A DNA stretch of 45,596 nucleotides, taken from positions 1 through 45,596 of the IMG/VR virus record IMGVR_UViG_3300035643_000024, one strand, 5' to 3'. This document shows, in pieces, positions 6,979 to 13,744 of this stretch (the stretch's first letter is position 1; every line of letters starts with the position of its first letter). Source of the DNA: a virus. The notes under the pieces were generated by a model. That model saw nothing but the letters and a program-made list of their open reading frames with translations, was not told where the DNA came from and searched no databases. Made by a program: the position numbers and the translations under genes.

Positions 6979-7280
6979 TGATCGTCACCATTGTTATTCT
7001 TCGCATGTACTTCCGGCAATTGATTCGGATAAACGATATGATTACCCACATGACGATGCGGAGGATAATCCCTTAATACATTTACTACTTCCTTTTGAGT
7101 ATCCCTTATTTCCCGAATGATTTTACCATTCTCTTTTAATTGCTTTAATGTTTCATCATGCTGTTTGGCCACATCACTAATTCTACTACTCAAATGAATG
7201 GCACCAACTATCAACGAACCCAACACTAATATTAAACTAATTAGATCGGATATAGTCCAATGCTTCCAATCCACTGTCAT
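6975..7280 (-). CDS. Single-TM coiled-coil protein (holin- or spanin-like)
   Basis: The start chosen is ATG 7280, giving a 101-residue protein MTVDWKHWTISDLISLILVL... with one transmembrane helix (residues about 11-31), then a coiled coil (ISDVAKQHDETLKQLKENGK), then a His/Pro-rich polar tail. The ATG overlaps the upstream stop as ATGA, which supports this start over the longer frame to 7373. An N-terminal anchor followed by a coiled coil fits an inner-membrane spanin, or the haemolysin XhlA type of lysis accessory. Part of the putative lysis block. Confidence 0.65.
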   Translation of the reverse strand: MTVDWKHWTISDLISLILVLGSLIVGAIHLSSRISDVAKQHDETLKQLKENGKIIREIRDTQKEVVNVLRDYPPHRHVGNHIVYPNQLPEVHAKNNNGDDQ

Positions 7281-7708
7281 GTTGTAGGTTCTCTCTTTGT
7301 TTGTTCTTCCACAACTTCTTGACCTGCTTTTTGCGCTTTGGCCTTTTCCTGCTCCTCTAGTTTCTTTTTCCAATATTCCTGAATTGCTCTTGTTTGTATT
7401 GCAATTCTGCGAGACATTGCTCTACCGAGTTCCTGGGCTGTCATTCCACGTTTAATAGGATTCGGAGCTTGCTGTCCATTACCACCCGATTGGGAAATTA
7501 CACCCAATCGTTTCATGTATATTTCTTCGGTCTTTTCACCGCGTGTGCGCTCATACGAAATCGTACTTTGCAAGAACTCTATTTGAGATTTCAGTGCAAA
7601 ATTTTCCTTTTCAAGTAAACTTATCTTTTCCATCTGATATGAAATGTCAGATTGTAGTTTACGTGACCGGAGTAACGTGGTAATTATATCTTTGATTACG
7701 CGAACCAT
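7277..7708 (-). CDS. Coiled-coil protein overlapping the terminase end
   Basis: The start chosen is ATG 7708, preceded by GGAG at a good distance, giving 143 residues: MVRVIKDIITTLLRSRKLQ, then a long coiled coil (YQMEKISLLEKENFALKSQI), a Gly/Gln linker and a second charged helix (YWKKKLEEQEKAKAQKAGQE). It overlaps the last 50 bases of terL. No enzymatic motif. A scaffold-like, terminase-partner or lysis accessory role are all possible; the gene order places it first in the membrane-protein block. Confidence 0.6.
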   Translation of the reverse strand: MVRVIKDIITTLLRSRKLQSDISYQMEKISLLEKENFALKSQIEFLQSTISYERTRGEKTEEIYMKRLGVISQSGGNGQQAPNPIKRGMTAQELGRAMSRRIAIQTRAIQEYWKKKLEEQEKAKAQKAGQEVVEEQTKREPTT

Positions 7709-9299
7709 GAAATCTCCGCACCGGCAAATTCCGTTTACGCTGAAGTTCGCGTAAACGGCGTGCCTGTTGTGCAAGATAATTAAAGTCTTTTGTTTTTTCA
7801 AACTGCTGAAGAATCTTTGCTTCTTCTGTGATGCGTTGATCCTCAAAACGCACTTCGGTTAAAAGTCTTTGCACTTCCTTTAGAAAATAGCGAACACCGT
7901 CATATGAATCGTCTCCATTAAATTCTTTTACATCTTCACGATTTCCATGACCAATGGGATTGTAAATACAACGGGGAATGGTATCAATGAGGACTGGACA
8001 AGTCTCGAAAATCTGTAACTTCGGGAGATTTGTTTCTGGCTCTGGCGGGGTGAAAGATGTAAGGTAGTCATGGTATGCGTCCAAACCATTCCAACGTAAC
8101 AAATACTGCGCATATTCATCATCATAATCCTCAACTTCAGGGACTATACGTTCAATTGGTTTCCATCGTAGATATTCTTGTAATGTGCTTTTACCACCAA
8201 TTCTATCATTGTTTGCAGTATGTAAGAACTTATCAAATCCAAGTGGTTTGAGTGCATTGTAAATTTGGTCAAATTTCGTAAGCGGTTCACCCTGTTCCTG
8301 TTTCGTTGCTGGATCAACCACAATTCCGCGAATGTTAGATTCATTTCTCAATCTTCCATAGATTTCTGACATTGCTTCTGATGTGAGTTTTTGCTTTTCC
8401 GCATATTCCCACACTGCATAAACGCAACCAGTAGGAGCAAGGCGGCCAAATAGAGCATAAAAATAAGCGCGAAAACCCCAATCCAAAGCCAACACACCAG
8501 GATAATAATTGGGTAATCGAATTGGCTTAATAACATGGAGTGCATTTTCAGGTTCACCAGGGAGTCTTACCTTACGGAAAGTTGTAAATACCTGACCTTC
8601 AAAACTACTCCACGAACCAAATTTCTTTGCCTGTCTTTCATGTTCTGGAAGTAAATCTAATGATGCCTCATATTCAAGTAACTTTTCACGCGGAACTTTA
8701 GTATTATCTGTATATAATGCTGGAATAAAAATGCGAAGTTTACCGGAAAGCTTATCTTTAATTATAGTTTGTGGTGTAATTTCTTCAATGCGCCAACGTT
8801 TCTTAACCCAATCATGGCCTTCATTGCCAGGATTTGACCCTGCACGTGAGAATGCCGGTAAATCTGAAACGCTAGACCTGATTCTTGAGCCAATAAGATA
8901 TAAATATTGCGATTCCGTGAATGATGTTAATTCATCCCATCCAATGTATTGAAATTCATCGGTATCATATAAATATTTATCATCTTCATGTTCCATGTGG
9001 CCAGCAAATATAAGTGCACCAGATGGAAATTTCCAACGCTTCTTGTTATCATTCCACAATCCACCACAGGAACGATAATACGGGTCCATTCTCGGAATGA
9101 TTTCACGTTCTAATTCAGGAGTTGTCCTGCGTAACAAAAGACCTTTGAAGCGGGGATGATTGTGAAAACCACGAAGAATGGGGAGTAAACCTAAAACTTC
9201 TGTCTTACCACCGAAGGCACCGCCACCGTAGAAGCCCTCGAAGATTTTATCTGGAAGGGCTAAGAACTTTTCTTGCTTCGCATTTGGCGACCAGTCCAC
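7659..9299 (-). CDS. terL: Terminase large subunit
   Basis: A 546-residue packaging motor with an N-terminal ATPase and C-terminal nuclease. Residues 25-33 give a Walker A, GGGAFGGKT; around 113-124 FQYIGWDELTSF is the Walker B with the catalytic Asp-Glu; SNPGNEGHDW is the coupling region seen in Terminase_6-type proteins. The nuclease half begins GVLALDWGFRAYFYALFG with its metal-binding Asp, followed by GIVVDPATK (second Asp). TerL cuts concatemeric DNA and pumps it through the portal. Starts with GTG at 9297-9299; an upstream TAA in frame blocks a longer protein. The start MDWSPNAKQEKFLALP is usual for the family. Confidence 0.95.
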   Translation of the reverse strand: MDWSPNAKQEKFLALPDKIFEGFYGGGAFGGKTEVLGLLPILRGFHNHPRFKGLLLRRTTPELEREIIPRMDPYYRSCGGLWNDNKKRWKFPSGALIFAGHMEHEDDKYLYDTDEFQYIGWDELTSFTESQYLYLIGSRIRSSVSDLPAFSRAGSNPGNEGHDWVKKRWRIEEITPQTIIKDKLSGKLRIFIPALYTDNTKVPREKLLEYEASLDLLPEHERQAKKFGSWSSFEGQVFTTFRKVRLPGEPENALHVIKPIRLPNYYPGVLALDWGFRAYFYALFGRLAPTGCVYAVWEYAEKQKLTSEAMSEIYGRLRNESNIRGIVVDPATKQEQGEPLTKFDQIYNALKPLGFDKFLHTANNDRIGGKSTLQEYLRWKPIERIVPEVEDYDDEYAQYLLRWNGLDAYHDYLTSFTPPEPETNLPKLQIFETCPVLIDTIPRCIYNPIGHGNREDVKEFNGDDSYDGVRYFLKEVQRLLTEVRFEDQRITEEAKILQQFEKTKDFNYLAQQARRLRELQRKRNLPVRRFHGSRNQRYNYHVTPVT

Positions 9300-9348
9300 G
9301 TTATCATAATTTTATGCAGCCCTCTATAGCGGTAGGCTGGATCGCTTT

Positions 9349-9672
9349 TCAGTATCCGTGAGGAACCTCTATATTGTAAGTTGTGCTATGTCGAAGTCCC
9401 TCAAATAGTCTATATCTCACATCAAAGGATTCAAGCATTTCTTTTTGTTTGGGGTGGAGTTCAATATTTATCAAATAAATTTGATTTCTCGGGCAGTTCA
9501 AATCTAAATTGGCTACCATCCCCCATAATTTAGCAGTACCACCAAACGGATTATTACGGATGAAAAAATACTTCTTCGCATTTGTTACAACAACTTCAGC
9601 AAGTGTCGGTGCTACAATCGCGCCAGCAGTAAGTATTCCGAGTTTCTTCAAAAAGTTACGACGATACATCAA
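9349..9672 (-). CDS. Small protein with Tat (twin-arginine) signal
   Basis: A 107-residue protein, MMYRRNFLKKLGILTAGAIV..., whose N-terminus matches the Tat consensus (R-R-x-F-L-K), a moderately hydrophobic core and a likely cut after T-L-A near residue 24. The rest (FFIRNNPFGGTAKLWGMVAN, INIELHPKQKEMLESFD) is short and matches no family I know. Tat substrates are folded before export, often with a cofactor; a phage-coded one is rare. It lies directly upstream of terL and overlaps the preceding gene by 4 bases (ATGA type). If the signal is real, the product reaches the periplasm. Confidence 0.72.
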   Translation of the reverse strand: MMYRRNFLKKLGILTAGAIVAPTLAEVVVTNAKKYFFIRNNPFGGTAKLWGMVANLDLNCPRNQIYLINIELHPKQKEMLESFDVRYRLFEGLRHSTTYNIEVPHGY

Positions 9673-9875
9673 ATTATCTTAAAAATACGAATCGGTACAT
9701 CCTGATGAATTGCCGGAATGAATACCATATTCAGACCGGGGCATTGAATATTTCCAATAGCATCGAAATCAATAGCCACTGGATCAACAAGTGCAATGTA
9801 TGATGTATCTCTTACAAGATTTTTCAATTCATCAAGTGTAAATGCCGTAATTGGCTGAATTTCCTCAAGTGTCAT
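9669..9875 (-). CDS. Hypothetical 68-residue protein
   Basis: Starts MTLEEIQPITAFTLDELKNL with GAGG as ribosome site and overlaps the Tat-signal gene by 4 bases. Acidic N-terminal helix followed by a hydrophobic beta-like half (IALVDPVAIDFDAIGNIQCPGLNMVFIPA). No family recognised. Preceded by two structured RNA elements (9888-9986) that could influence its translation. Confidence 0.6.
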   Translation of the reverse strand: MTLEEIQPITAFTLDELKNLVRDTSYIALVDPVAIDFDAIGNIQCPGLNMVFIPAIHQDVPIRIFKII

Positions 9876-9887
9876 TACAACCTCGAA

Positions 9888-9986
9888 GGGGGGCTAAAAT
9901 GACTGGCATCACTTTAACCCCCCATAGTTGTGTGTGAAGGGAGAATGTGCAATATACCACCCCAATATATCGCACGACACACAACT
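9888..9986 (-). ncRNA. Two tandem RNA hairpins in the leftward transcript
   Basis: Hairpin one (9926-9986) pairs AGTTGTGTGT with ACACACAACT and inside it GTGCAATATA with TATATCGCAC. Hairpin two (9888-9923) pairs GGGGGGCTAAA with TTTAACCCCCC. Each has a single mismatch on the plus strand (A-C) that becomes a G-U pair on the minus strand, so both stems are complete only in leftward RNA. They fill the gap between the genes at 9985 and 9875 and end a few bases before the latter's ribosome site. No U tract follows; RNA processing, stability or translational control is more likely than termination. Confidence 0.7.
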
Positions 9987-10248
9987 AAGTTGTTAAATCC
10001 AGAGGCGGTACTGCACCAGCATATTTAATTAAACTAGCATAGGAACTATTAGGAATTGTGTATGTATTTCCAGCAGTTCCAGCAGCAGCAGTAATCGCAG
10101 CAATTAATGCTTGCCAATCCGCTGCGAGAATATCTGCCTGCCAATCAAACGCACCATTAGCATTTACGAAACGAACACGCACGTTGTACGGTGGTGCGTT
10201 CTGAACATAAAACTGTAATGTATAACCAGGAATTGTTAAACCGGACAT
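9985..10248 (-). CDS. Hypothetical 87-residue protein
   Basis: MSGLTIPGYTLQFYVQNAPP, with a strong site GGAGGATAA before ATG 10248. The N-terminal half looks like beta strands (YNVRVRFVNANGAFDWQADI), the middle is an Ala-rich helix (LIAAITAAAGTAG). No signal peptide or known motif. Lies in the early part of the leftward arm among packaging genes; a small structural or assembly protein is a guess. Confidence 0.68.
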   Translation of the reverse strand: MSGLTIPGYTLQFYVQNAPPYNVRVRFVNANGAFDWQADILAADWQALIAAITAAAGTAGNTYTIPNSSYASLIKYAGAVPPLDLTT

Positions 10249-10428
10249 TTATCCTCCCATAGATAATTTATATACCAAGTCATACCTAATCATTTCTCTA
10301 ATTATTAATGCACCACTAACACGCCTCCAAAAAGAATCAAAATTTTCCCCTTTTTCTCTCACAACACCTACACCTTCCCCAAGAATTCCAACTTCAAACT
10401 CAACAACGTCTTGCTCCGTGAGTTTCAT
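10249..10428 (-). CDS. Hypothetical 59-residue protein
   Basis: MKLTEQDVVEFEVGILGEGV..., ending RYDLVYKLSMGG; its TAA lies within the ribosome site of the next gene (GGAGGATAAATG), a tight coupling that supports the frame. Mixed alpha/beta composition with a charged middle (REKGENFDSFWRR). No family recognised. It fills what would otherwise be a 185-base gap. Confidence 0.6.
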   Translation of the reverse strand: MKLTEQDVVEFEVGILGEGVGVVREKGENFDSFWRRVSGALIIREMIRYDLVYKLSMGG

Positions 10429-10433
10429 TACAT

Positions 10434-10739
10434 CTAAACTGCAAGGTTAAAGAGCCTGTAAATCACTTCACCATTTTTCTTAAAATGTAACTCATCCTGC
10501 GGAACATCAATAGACTGTTCTACACGCATCCCATAACAGAACATTATATTATTAGGGAATGCCAACATCATCAAGATAAATCCACGTTTATCCTCTGGAA
10601 CCTCATCCATAGCTAAATGAACATATCTCTGAAATTGGGAGGGATGCATTGAGAGGACATCAGCATCGCCAATCATTTCCTTGGCAATGTGAATTATTTC
10701 CGCGGACAGTTCACATTCTTGACAATTTAGGGTGTCCAT
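10434..10739 (-). CDS. Hypothetical 101-residue protein
   Basis: MDTLNCQECELSAEIIHIAK..., mostly helical and acidic, with a C-x-x-C near the start and a hydrophobic middle (GFILMMLAFPNNIMFCYG). The ATG overlaps the upstream stop by one base. Family unknown. Its place straight after the putative small terminase suggests a packaging or head-assembly accessory. Confidence 0.65.
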   Translation of the reverse strand: MDTLNCQECELSAEIIHIAKEMIGDADVLSMHPSQFQRYVHLAMDEVPEDKRGFILMMLAFPNNIMFCYGMRVEQSIDVPQDELHFKKNGEVIYRLFNLAV

Positions 10740-11311
10740 TATCCTTCTACCACAGTATATTCCTCAATGTTCATCTGTGTTGGCATATACATTACAACCT
10801 GTGCTCCTATCGGAGCCTCTTCTTTGGGAAGCGTTTTTTCTACCACACGCGCCAAATTACCTGCAACAATGGATGCGTCTTTAGGATGCAAGGCTTTCAA
10901 ATCATCATCATTGATAACACCCAAGGTTTTTAAGAGCTTATCCATCGCCACATCACGAATCGCGCCGAGTTTAACTCTCGTCGCGTTAACTAATTCAGGA
11001 CGCAAGTCCGAATTGCCATTAGGATTCTGATTATTATGTTGGAGGCGTCCAGACTTCCAGTTCACAACTTGTTGACGTGACGCGCCGAGTAACTTTGCTA
11101 TATTGTCACCGGTATCAAGATGCGATAATGCTGCGCCAAGCGAGCGTTCTGCTGTGGTAAATTCATTATTTTGATATTTTACACGACGACCATCTGGGAG
11201 CAACTCGGTACAACGTTGCTCCGGGGTCAAGCGGACCAATCCCGAAACCTTTTTGAGAAGATTATCCGGCGAATTTAGGAGCCGATCTGCGGTTTTTTCA
11301 TCAAATAACAT
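10739..11311 (-). CDS. HTH protein, probable terminase small subunit
   Basis: A 190-residue protein. Residues about 66-85 (DNIAKLLGASRQQVVNWKSG) form a clear helix-turn-helix, preceded by a helical N-terminus and followed by a helical region (VNATRVKLGAIRDVAMDKLL) suited to oligomerisation, and a short C-terminal tail (YMPTQMNIEEYTVVEG) that could contact TerL. That order, DNA-binding, oligomerisation, tail, and the position upstream of terL in the same arm fit a small terminase, which recognises the packaging site. It could instead be a transcription regulator. The start overlaps the upstream coiled-coil gene by one base. Confidence 0.6.
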   Translation of the reverse strand: MLFDEKTADRLLNSPDNLLKKVSGLVRLTPEQRCTELLPDGRRVKYQNNEFTTAERSLGAALSHLDTGDNIAKLLGASRQQVVNWKSGRLQHNNQNPNGNSDLRPELVNATRVKLGAIRDVAMDKLLKTLGVINDDDLKALHPKDASIVAGNLARVVEKTLPKEEAPIGAQVVMYMPTQMNIEEYTVVEG

Positions 11312-11607
11312 TATTTATTAAGTGCAGCTTTCAAGTTCGCTAATTCTACTTCTAATTTTACTACTCTATCAATCAAGTTGGGCGCTTTTTCTAAGTTCGC
11401 AATACGGCTTCCATAGTCCAATAATTTTGATATACTTGAATCAATGACGGAGGTTAGTTGTGTTACTTTGTCGGTTGAATCAGGTATTCCTTCTAATCGT
11501 GCAATGCGAGTTTCGTGACTTGACAACTTTGATGTGTTTGTTGTGATATCAGAACTTAACTGAATAAGTTTATTGTTAACCTGAGCATTGAGTTCCCCTT
11601 GATCCAT
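11311..11607 (-). CDS. Coiled-coil protein with repeated heptads
   Basis: With ATG 11607 (AAGGAGACGACA upstream) the protein has 98 residues, almost all coiled coil. It contains three similar segments: HETRIARLEGIPDSTDKVTQ, DYGSRIANLEKAPNLIDRVV and a terminal VKLEVELANLKAALNK, which suggests internal duplication (R-I-A-x-L-E followed by a Pro and D-x-V). Trimeric fibres or assembly adaptors have such stretches. No catalytic motif. Confidence 0.65.
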   Translation of the reverse strand: MDQGELNAQVNNKLIQLSSDITTNTSKLSSHETRIARLEGIPDSTDKVTQLTSVIDSSISKLLDYGSRIANLEKAPNLIDRVVKLEVELANLKAALNK

Positions 11608-11626
11608 TGTCGTCTCCTTAAGCACA

Positions 11627-11890
11627 TTAAAACATTAAAAAATTATACACACCAACCCTGACCCAATGAGCATACCACGTCTGACCGAGCTTGTCAAGAG
11701 AAATCTTCAACCTATATTTGCCGTGTTTTCCTAGACTTAGGACGCATCTGGTTAAAAGTCCAGATTTAGGGGCATTCAGACCAATTTTACAATATTCTAT
11801 AACGGTGCAATGTTGTGAGTTTTGTAAGTTAGGAGTGCGATAAATGTCGCTTGCTGGTGCGCTGACATGAGGCTCATTCATGGTGGGCAT
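11627..11890 (-). CDS. Doubtful 87-residue protein
   Basis: An open frame of 87 codons, MPTMNEPHVSAPASDIYRTP..., ending KLGQTWYAHWVRVGVYNFLMF. The ribosome site is poor for either ATG (11890 or 11881) and the composition differs from its neighbours (more Cys, His, Trp). It fills the gap between the coiled-coil gene and the rightward island; it could be a genuine small gene or chance. Confidence 0.4.
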   Translation of the reverse strand: MPTMNEPHVSAPASDIYRTPNLQNSQHCTVIEYCKIGLNAPKSGLLTRCVLSLGKHGKYRLKISLDKLGQTWYAHWVRVGVYNFLMF

Positions 11891-11944
11891 ACCCGGTGGC
11901 GTCTACAGCACTAGCGGATATATTGTCATACTTTCAAATAATCC

Positions 11945-11973
11945 TTGACATCTGAATTGAATTGTGATGTGAT
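11945..11973 (+). promoter_or_regulatory. Rightward promoter of the small-gene island
   Basis: TTGACA at 11945-11950, a 17-base spacer and TGTGAT at 11968-11973 (four of six matches to TATAAT). It lies 37 bases upstream of the ATG at 12010 and is the only evident signal for two rightward genes inside the leftward arm. Confidence 0.55.
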
Positions 11974-12009
11974 GATGTTGTAGTCTATCTCAATTTAGGA
12001 TGGTGGCCG

Positions 12010-12168
12010 ATGCGAACAGGCTTAACAATTCTACAGAATGCGTTGCGATATTGCAATCAGATGCGGCAACACTTTCCTGGGAGATCGTTTGAGGCAGAGT
12101 ATTATAGGATTGGTTACTGTTTCCTGACTGCAATATTGCACGACTTCAAAACATTGGAGAAAAAATGA
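12010..12168 (+). CDS. Small protein of the rightward island, gene 1
   Basis: A 52-residue protein, MRTGLTILQNALRYCNQMRQ..., ending HDFKTLEKK. An AGGATGG upstream could serve as ribosome site. The stop overlaps the next ATG as ATGA, in the usual coupled style of this phage, which supports both genes. It is helical, basic and aromatic-rich (FEAEYYRIGYCF). It runs against the surrounding leftward genes, has its own promoter (11945) and a terminator at 12301, so it is an independent unit; early host-directed function or a regulator are possible. Confidence 0.6.
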   Translation: MRTGLTILQNALRYCNQMRQHFPGRSFEAEYYRIGYCFLTAILHDFKTLEKK

Positions 12169-12296
12169 AAGATTTTGTGATTCGCAGAAAGCTCTGGCGC
12201 ATAATGCGCTACATTTTACGGAGACAAACAATTACGCGCGATTGCAACTATTACCGCGCGTATATGTTGCTTGCCAATCTGAGAAACTCTATATAA
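12165..12296 (+). CDS. Small Arg-rich protein of the rightward island, gene 2
   Basis: A 43-residue protein, MKDFVIRRKLWRIMRYILRR..., very basic at the N-terminus, with GGAG seven bases upstream of ATG 12165 and an ATGA overlap with gene 1. The amphipathic Arg/Ile/Leu helix could bind RNA, DNA or membrane. A terminator-like hairpin starts five bases after the stop. Family unknown. Confidence 0.6.
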   Translation: MKDFVIRRKLWRIMRYILRRQTITRDCNYYRAYMLLANLRNSI

Positions 12297-12300
12297 ACAA

Positions 12301-12336
12301 AAATGGCGCACCACAAAATATCGTGATGCGCCATTT
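12301..12336. terminator. Bidirectional terminator
   Basis: AAATGGCGCA (12301-12310) pairs perfectly with TGCGCCATTT (12327-12336), with an extra CAC/GTG pairing inside. Leftward, the stem is followed by TTTTTGTTT, a good U tract; rightward by TTTCCA. It separates the rightward island (ending 12296) from the leftward gene ending at 12350. Confidence 0.8.
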
Positions 12337-12349
12337 CCATATCTACAAG

Positions 12350-12805
12350 CTAAACGGCTAGGATCGCTCTTGCCTTTTCCATTGCCTGAGCCTGAGTCAG
12401 TTTGATACCGACGTTTGCGGCCCTCTTAACCATATCAGCCGCAAGCTTTTCAATTTGTACTTCCGGCCCAAGCAATTCATTCTTGAGCACAACATACGCA
12501 GGTTGGTAAACCAGTGCTCTGCGTTTCTCATTGATTGCCTCAAGGATAAAATTCGATGCTAATTGTTCCTTCGTTGCATCGAATTTCACTTCTTTGCCAT
12601 CCTCCGTCCGAGTTAATTGCAGTTCACTTGGACGTTTGGCGTCTGGTGCCAATTCTGCGATCTTTGTTCCATACTCAGCAACCAGAGTCTCAGATGCGTC
12701 TTTAATACTTTCGACAGCCACGTAGCTTAGAGTTCGTTTGTCTTTCTTTTCTTTCCCGTCAACCATAACCGAGCACCTAACCTCAAATTCAATCTGCTTT
12801 GCCAT
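12350..12805 (-). CDS. Hypothetical first gene of the leftward arm
   Basis: A 151-residue protein, MAKQIEFEVRCSVMVDGKEK..., with GGAGAATGTC before ATG 12805. The N-terminal half is a beta-like domain (KDKRTLSYVAVESIKDASET), the C-terminal half is helical and ends with a small basic segment (ADMVKRAANVGIKLTQAQAM). It is driven by the operator-bearing promoter at 12854-12883 and closed by the hairpin at 12301-12336, so it is its own transcription unit at the arm's start. That position and strong control suggest an abundant or early-expressed product. No family recognised. Confidence 0.75.
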   Translation of the reverse strand: MAKQIEFEVRCSVMVDGKEKKDKRTLSYVAVESIKDASETLVAEYGTKIAELAPDAKRPSELQLTRTEDGKEVKFDATKEQLASNFILEAINEKRRALVYQPAYVVLKNELLGPEVQIEKLAADMVKRAANVGIKLTQAQAMEKARAILAV

Positions 12806-12853
12806 GACATTCTCCTAGTCGGGATAACCGACCCTGAATTAGCTTACAAGGTC

Positions 12854-12883
12854 AGTATCGCCTATCGGATAGGCAAATGTCAA
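12854..12883 (-). promoter_or_regulatory. Leftward promoter with palindromic operator
   Basis: Read leftward: TTGACA (12883-12878), an 18-base spacer, then GATACT (12859-12854). The spacer is almost filled by GCCTATCGGATAGGC (12860-12874), a perfect palindrome with 7-bp arms around one G. A dimeric repressor bound there would block RNA polymerase. It serves the gene starting at 12805. Confidence 0.75.
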
Positions 12884-12980
12884 GTCTTTTTTTATACTAT
12901 TTTGTAGCTCCCACCACATATGGAAAACAGGATTCCAAGGTTCCCCATCGTGGATTCCACAGTTTGATAGCGTGAACTTC

Positions 12981-13001
12981 GCGCCTAATCGGATTAAGCG
13001 C
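12981..13001. promoter_or_regulatory. Second palindromic operator-like site
   Basis: A 21-base palindrome, GCGCCTAATCGG followed by ATTAAGCGC, with one mismatched pair. It shares the central ATCGGAT and the CCTA left shoulder with the site at 12860-12874, so both may bind the same dimeric protein. No convincing promoter overlaps it. The DNA around it (12884-13140) otherwise holds no gene. Confidence 0.55.
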
Positions 13002-13146
13002 TTTGCTTTCAATAACCTGTGGACACCCTACACTGTCCCCCATTGTTAGGCTTTGACACTATTGTATCTGTAAGTCATTGCATGGAAAGCACTTACAAGC
13101 AAAAACCTTACATTTTGGGCCAATTTTGTATCCTTTTGACACATAT

Positions 13147-13330
13147 GTAAATTTTACACGATCAGGTAAAAATTACATAGCGAATCGGGTAAAAATTACA
13201 TACTAGGTAAGAATTACATACCCAGGTCCACACCCCACCCAAGTCTGTAAGTATATGATAATAATATATATATATATAAAATAATCCCTATAAATGACTG
13301 TGTAATTTTTACACACTATGTAATTTTTAC
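13147..13330. other. Iteron-like array with AT-rich tract: candidate replication origin
   Basis: Six copies of the 11-base dyad GTAA-N3-TTAC lie at 13147, 13166, 13189, 13207, 13302 and 13320. Four are on the left and two on the right of an AT-rich tract (about 13250-13290, with ten alternating TA steps) that would melt easily. Spacings of 18, 19 and 23 bases put several on a similar helix face. This repeats-plus-AT-tract layout in the only gene-free region, between divergent arms and next to TTGACA boxes at 13053, 13136 and 13335, fits an origin, an operator array, or both. No known initiator gene is apparent. Confidence 0.65.
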
Positions 13331-13364
13331 ACTGTTGACATTTTTCGTCACTTCTTCATCACCA

Positions 13365-13388
13365 CCAGGGACAGCTCTAAGTCCCTGG
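13365..13388. other. Perfect 8-bp hairpin before the rightward promoter
   Basis: CCAGGGAC (13365-13372) pairs with GTCCCTGG (13381-13388) around an 8-base loop. No U tract on either strand. It lies between the repeat array and the rightward promoter and may be a structural part of the origin or of a transcript started at 13335-13340 (TTGACA with no good -10). Confidence 0.55.
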
Positions 13389-13408
13389 AAACAAAGGAAA
13401 TATAGTTC

Positions 13409-13436
13409 TTGACAACCATGAAAAGCCTGTTAGACT
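13409..13436 (+). promoter_or_regulatory. Main rightward promoter and structured leader
   Basis: TTGACA at 13409-13414, a 16-base spacer and TAGACT at 13431-13436. The roughly 70-base leader that follows contains GGGGC and GCCCC arms able to pair (about 13473-13496) just before the ribosome site GGAG at 13501. It would drive the whole rightward arm. Confidence 0.55.
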
Positions 13437-13513
13437 AGGCACGTTAGATGGGTGTACCACTATAGGGAGTCTAGGGGCTCGCTAAATCGCTCGCCCCAAA
13501 GGAGTTAAGCGAA

Positions 13514-13744
13514 TTGGAAGCAAAGTCCACGGTAGTGAAATACGAAATCCACGTATCTGATACGTGGAATCCTATTTTACAACATTGGAATAGTACAATT
13601 ATTGAACGTGGCTATCATTTATTTGACGATAACGCATTGAGTGTACTCGATCCTATTGGTAAATGTGTGAAATGTGGACGTAGATTAGCGGAGCATTTAC
13701 ATTGGTTAGACAAACTCATACAAACAGAGCCAGGGGTGCAATAA
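13514..13744 (+). CDS. Small protein with CxxC, first gene of rightward arm
   Basis: A 76-residue protein with a TTG start placed nine bases after GGAG: MEAKSTVVKYEIHVSDTWNP..., later GKCVKCGRRLAEHLH, a C-x-x-C with two downstream histidines that could bind zinc. The stop overlaps the next ATG by one base (TAATG). As first gene of the arm it is probably expressed early. No family recognised. Confidence 0.68.
   Translation: MEAKSTVVKYEIHVSDTWNPILQHWNSTIIERGYHLFDDNALSVLDPIGKCVKCGRRLAEHLHWLDKLIQTEPGVQ

Noticed and set aside
12031-12231. Leftward 66-codon open frame
   Set aside because: It is opposite two ATGA-coupled rightward genes with promoter, ribosome sites and terminator, and has no ribosome site of its own.
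13261-13281. Alternating TA run as a microsatellite or CRISPR-like repeat
   Set aside because: It is simple AT-rich sequence of an origin-like region; there are no spacers or regular long repeats.
13053-13340. TTGACA boxes at 13053, 13136 and 13335 as promoters
   Set aside because: No acceptable -10 box at 16-18 bases for any of them. Only 13409 (rightward) and 12883 (leftward) have one.
13455-13475. CACTATAGGGAG, like the 3' half of a T7 promoter
   Set aside because: Only the last 12 bases match, the recognition half does not, and the genome has no single-subunit RNA polymerase. Likely chance.
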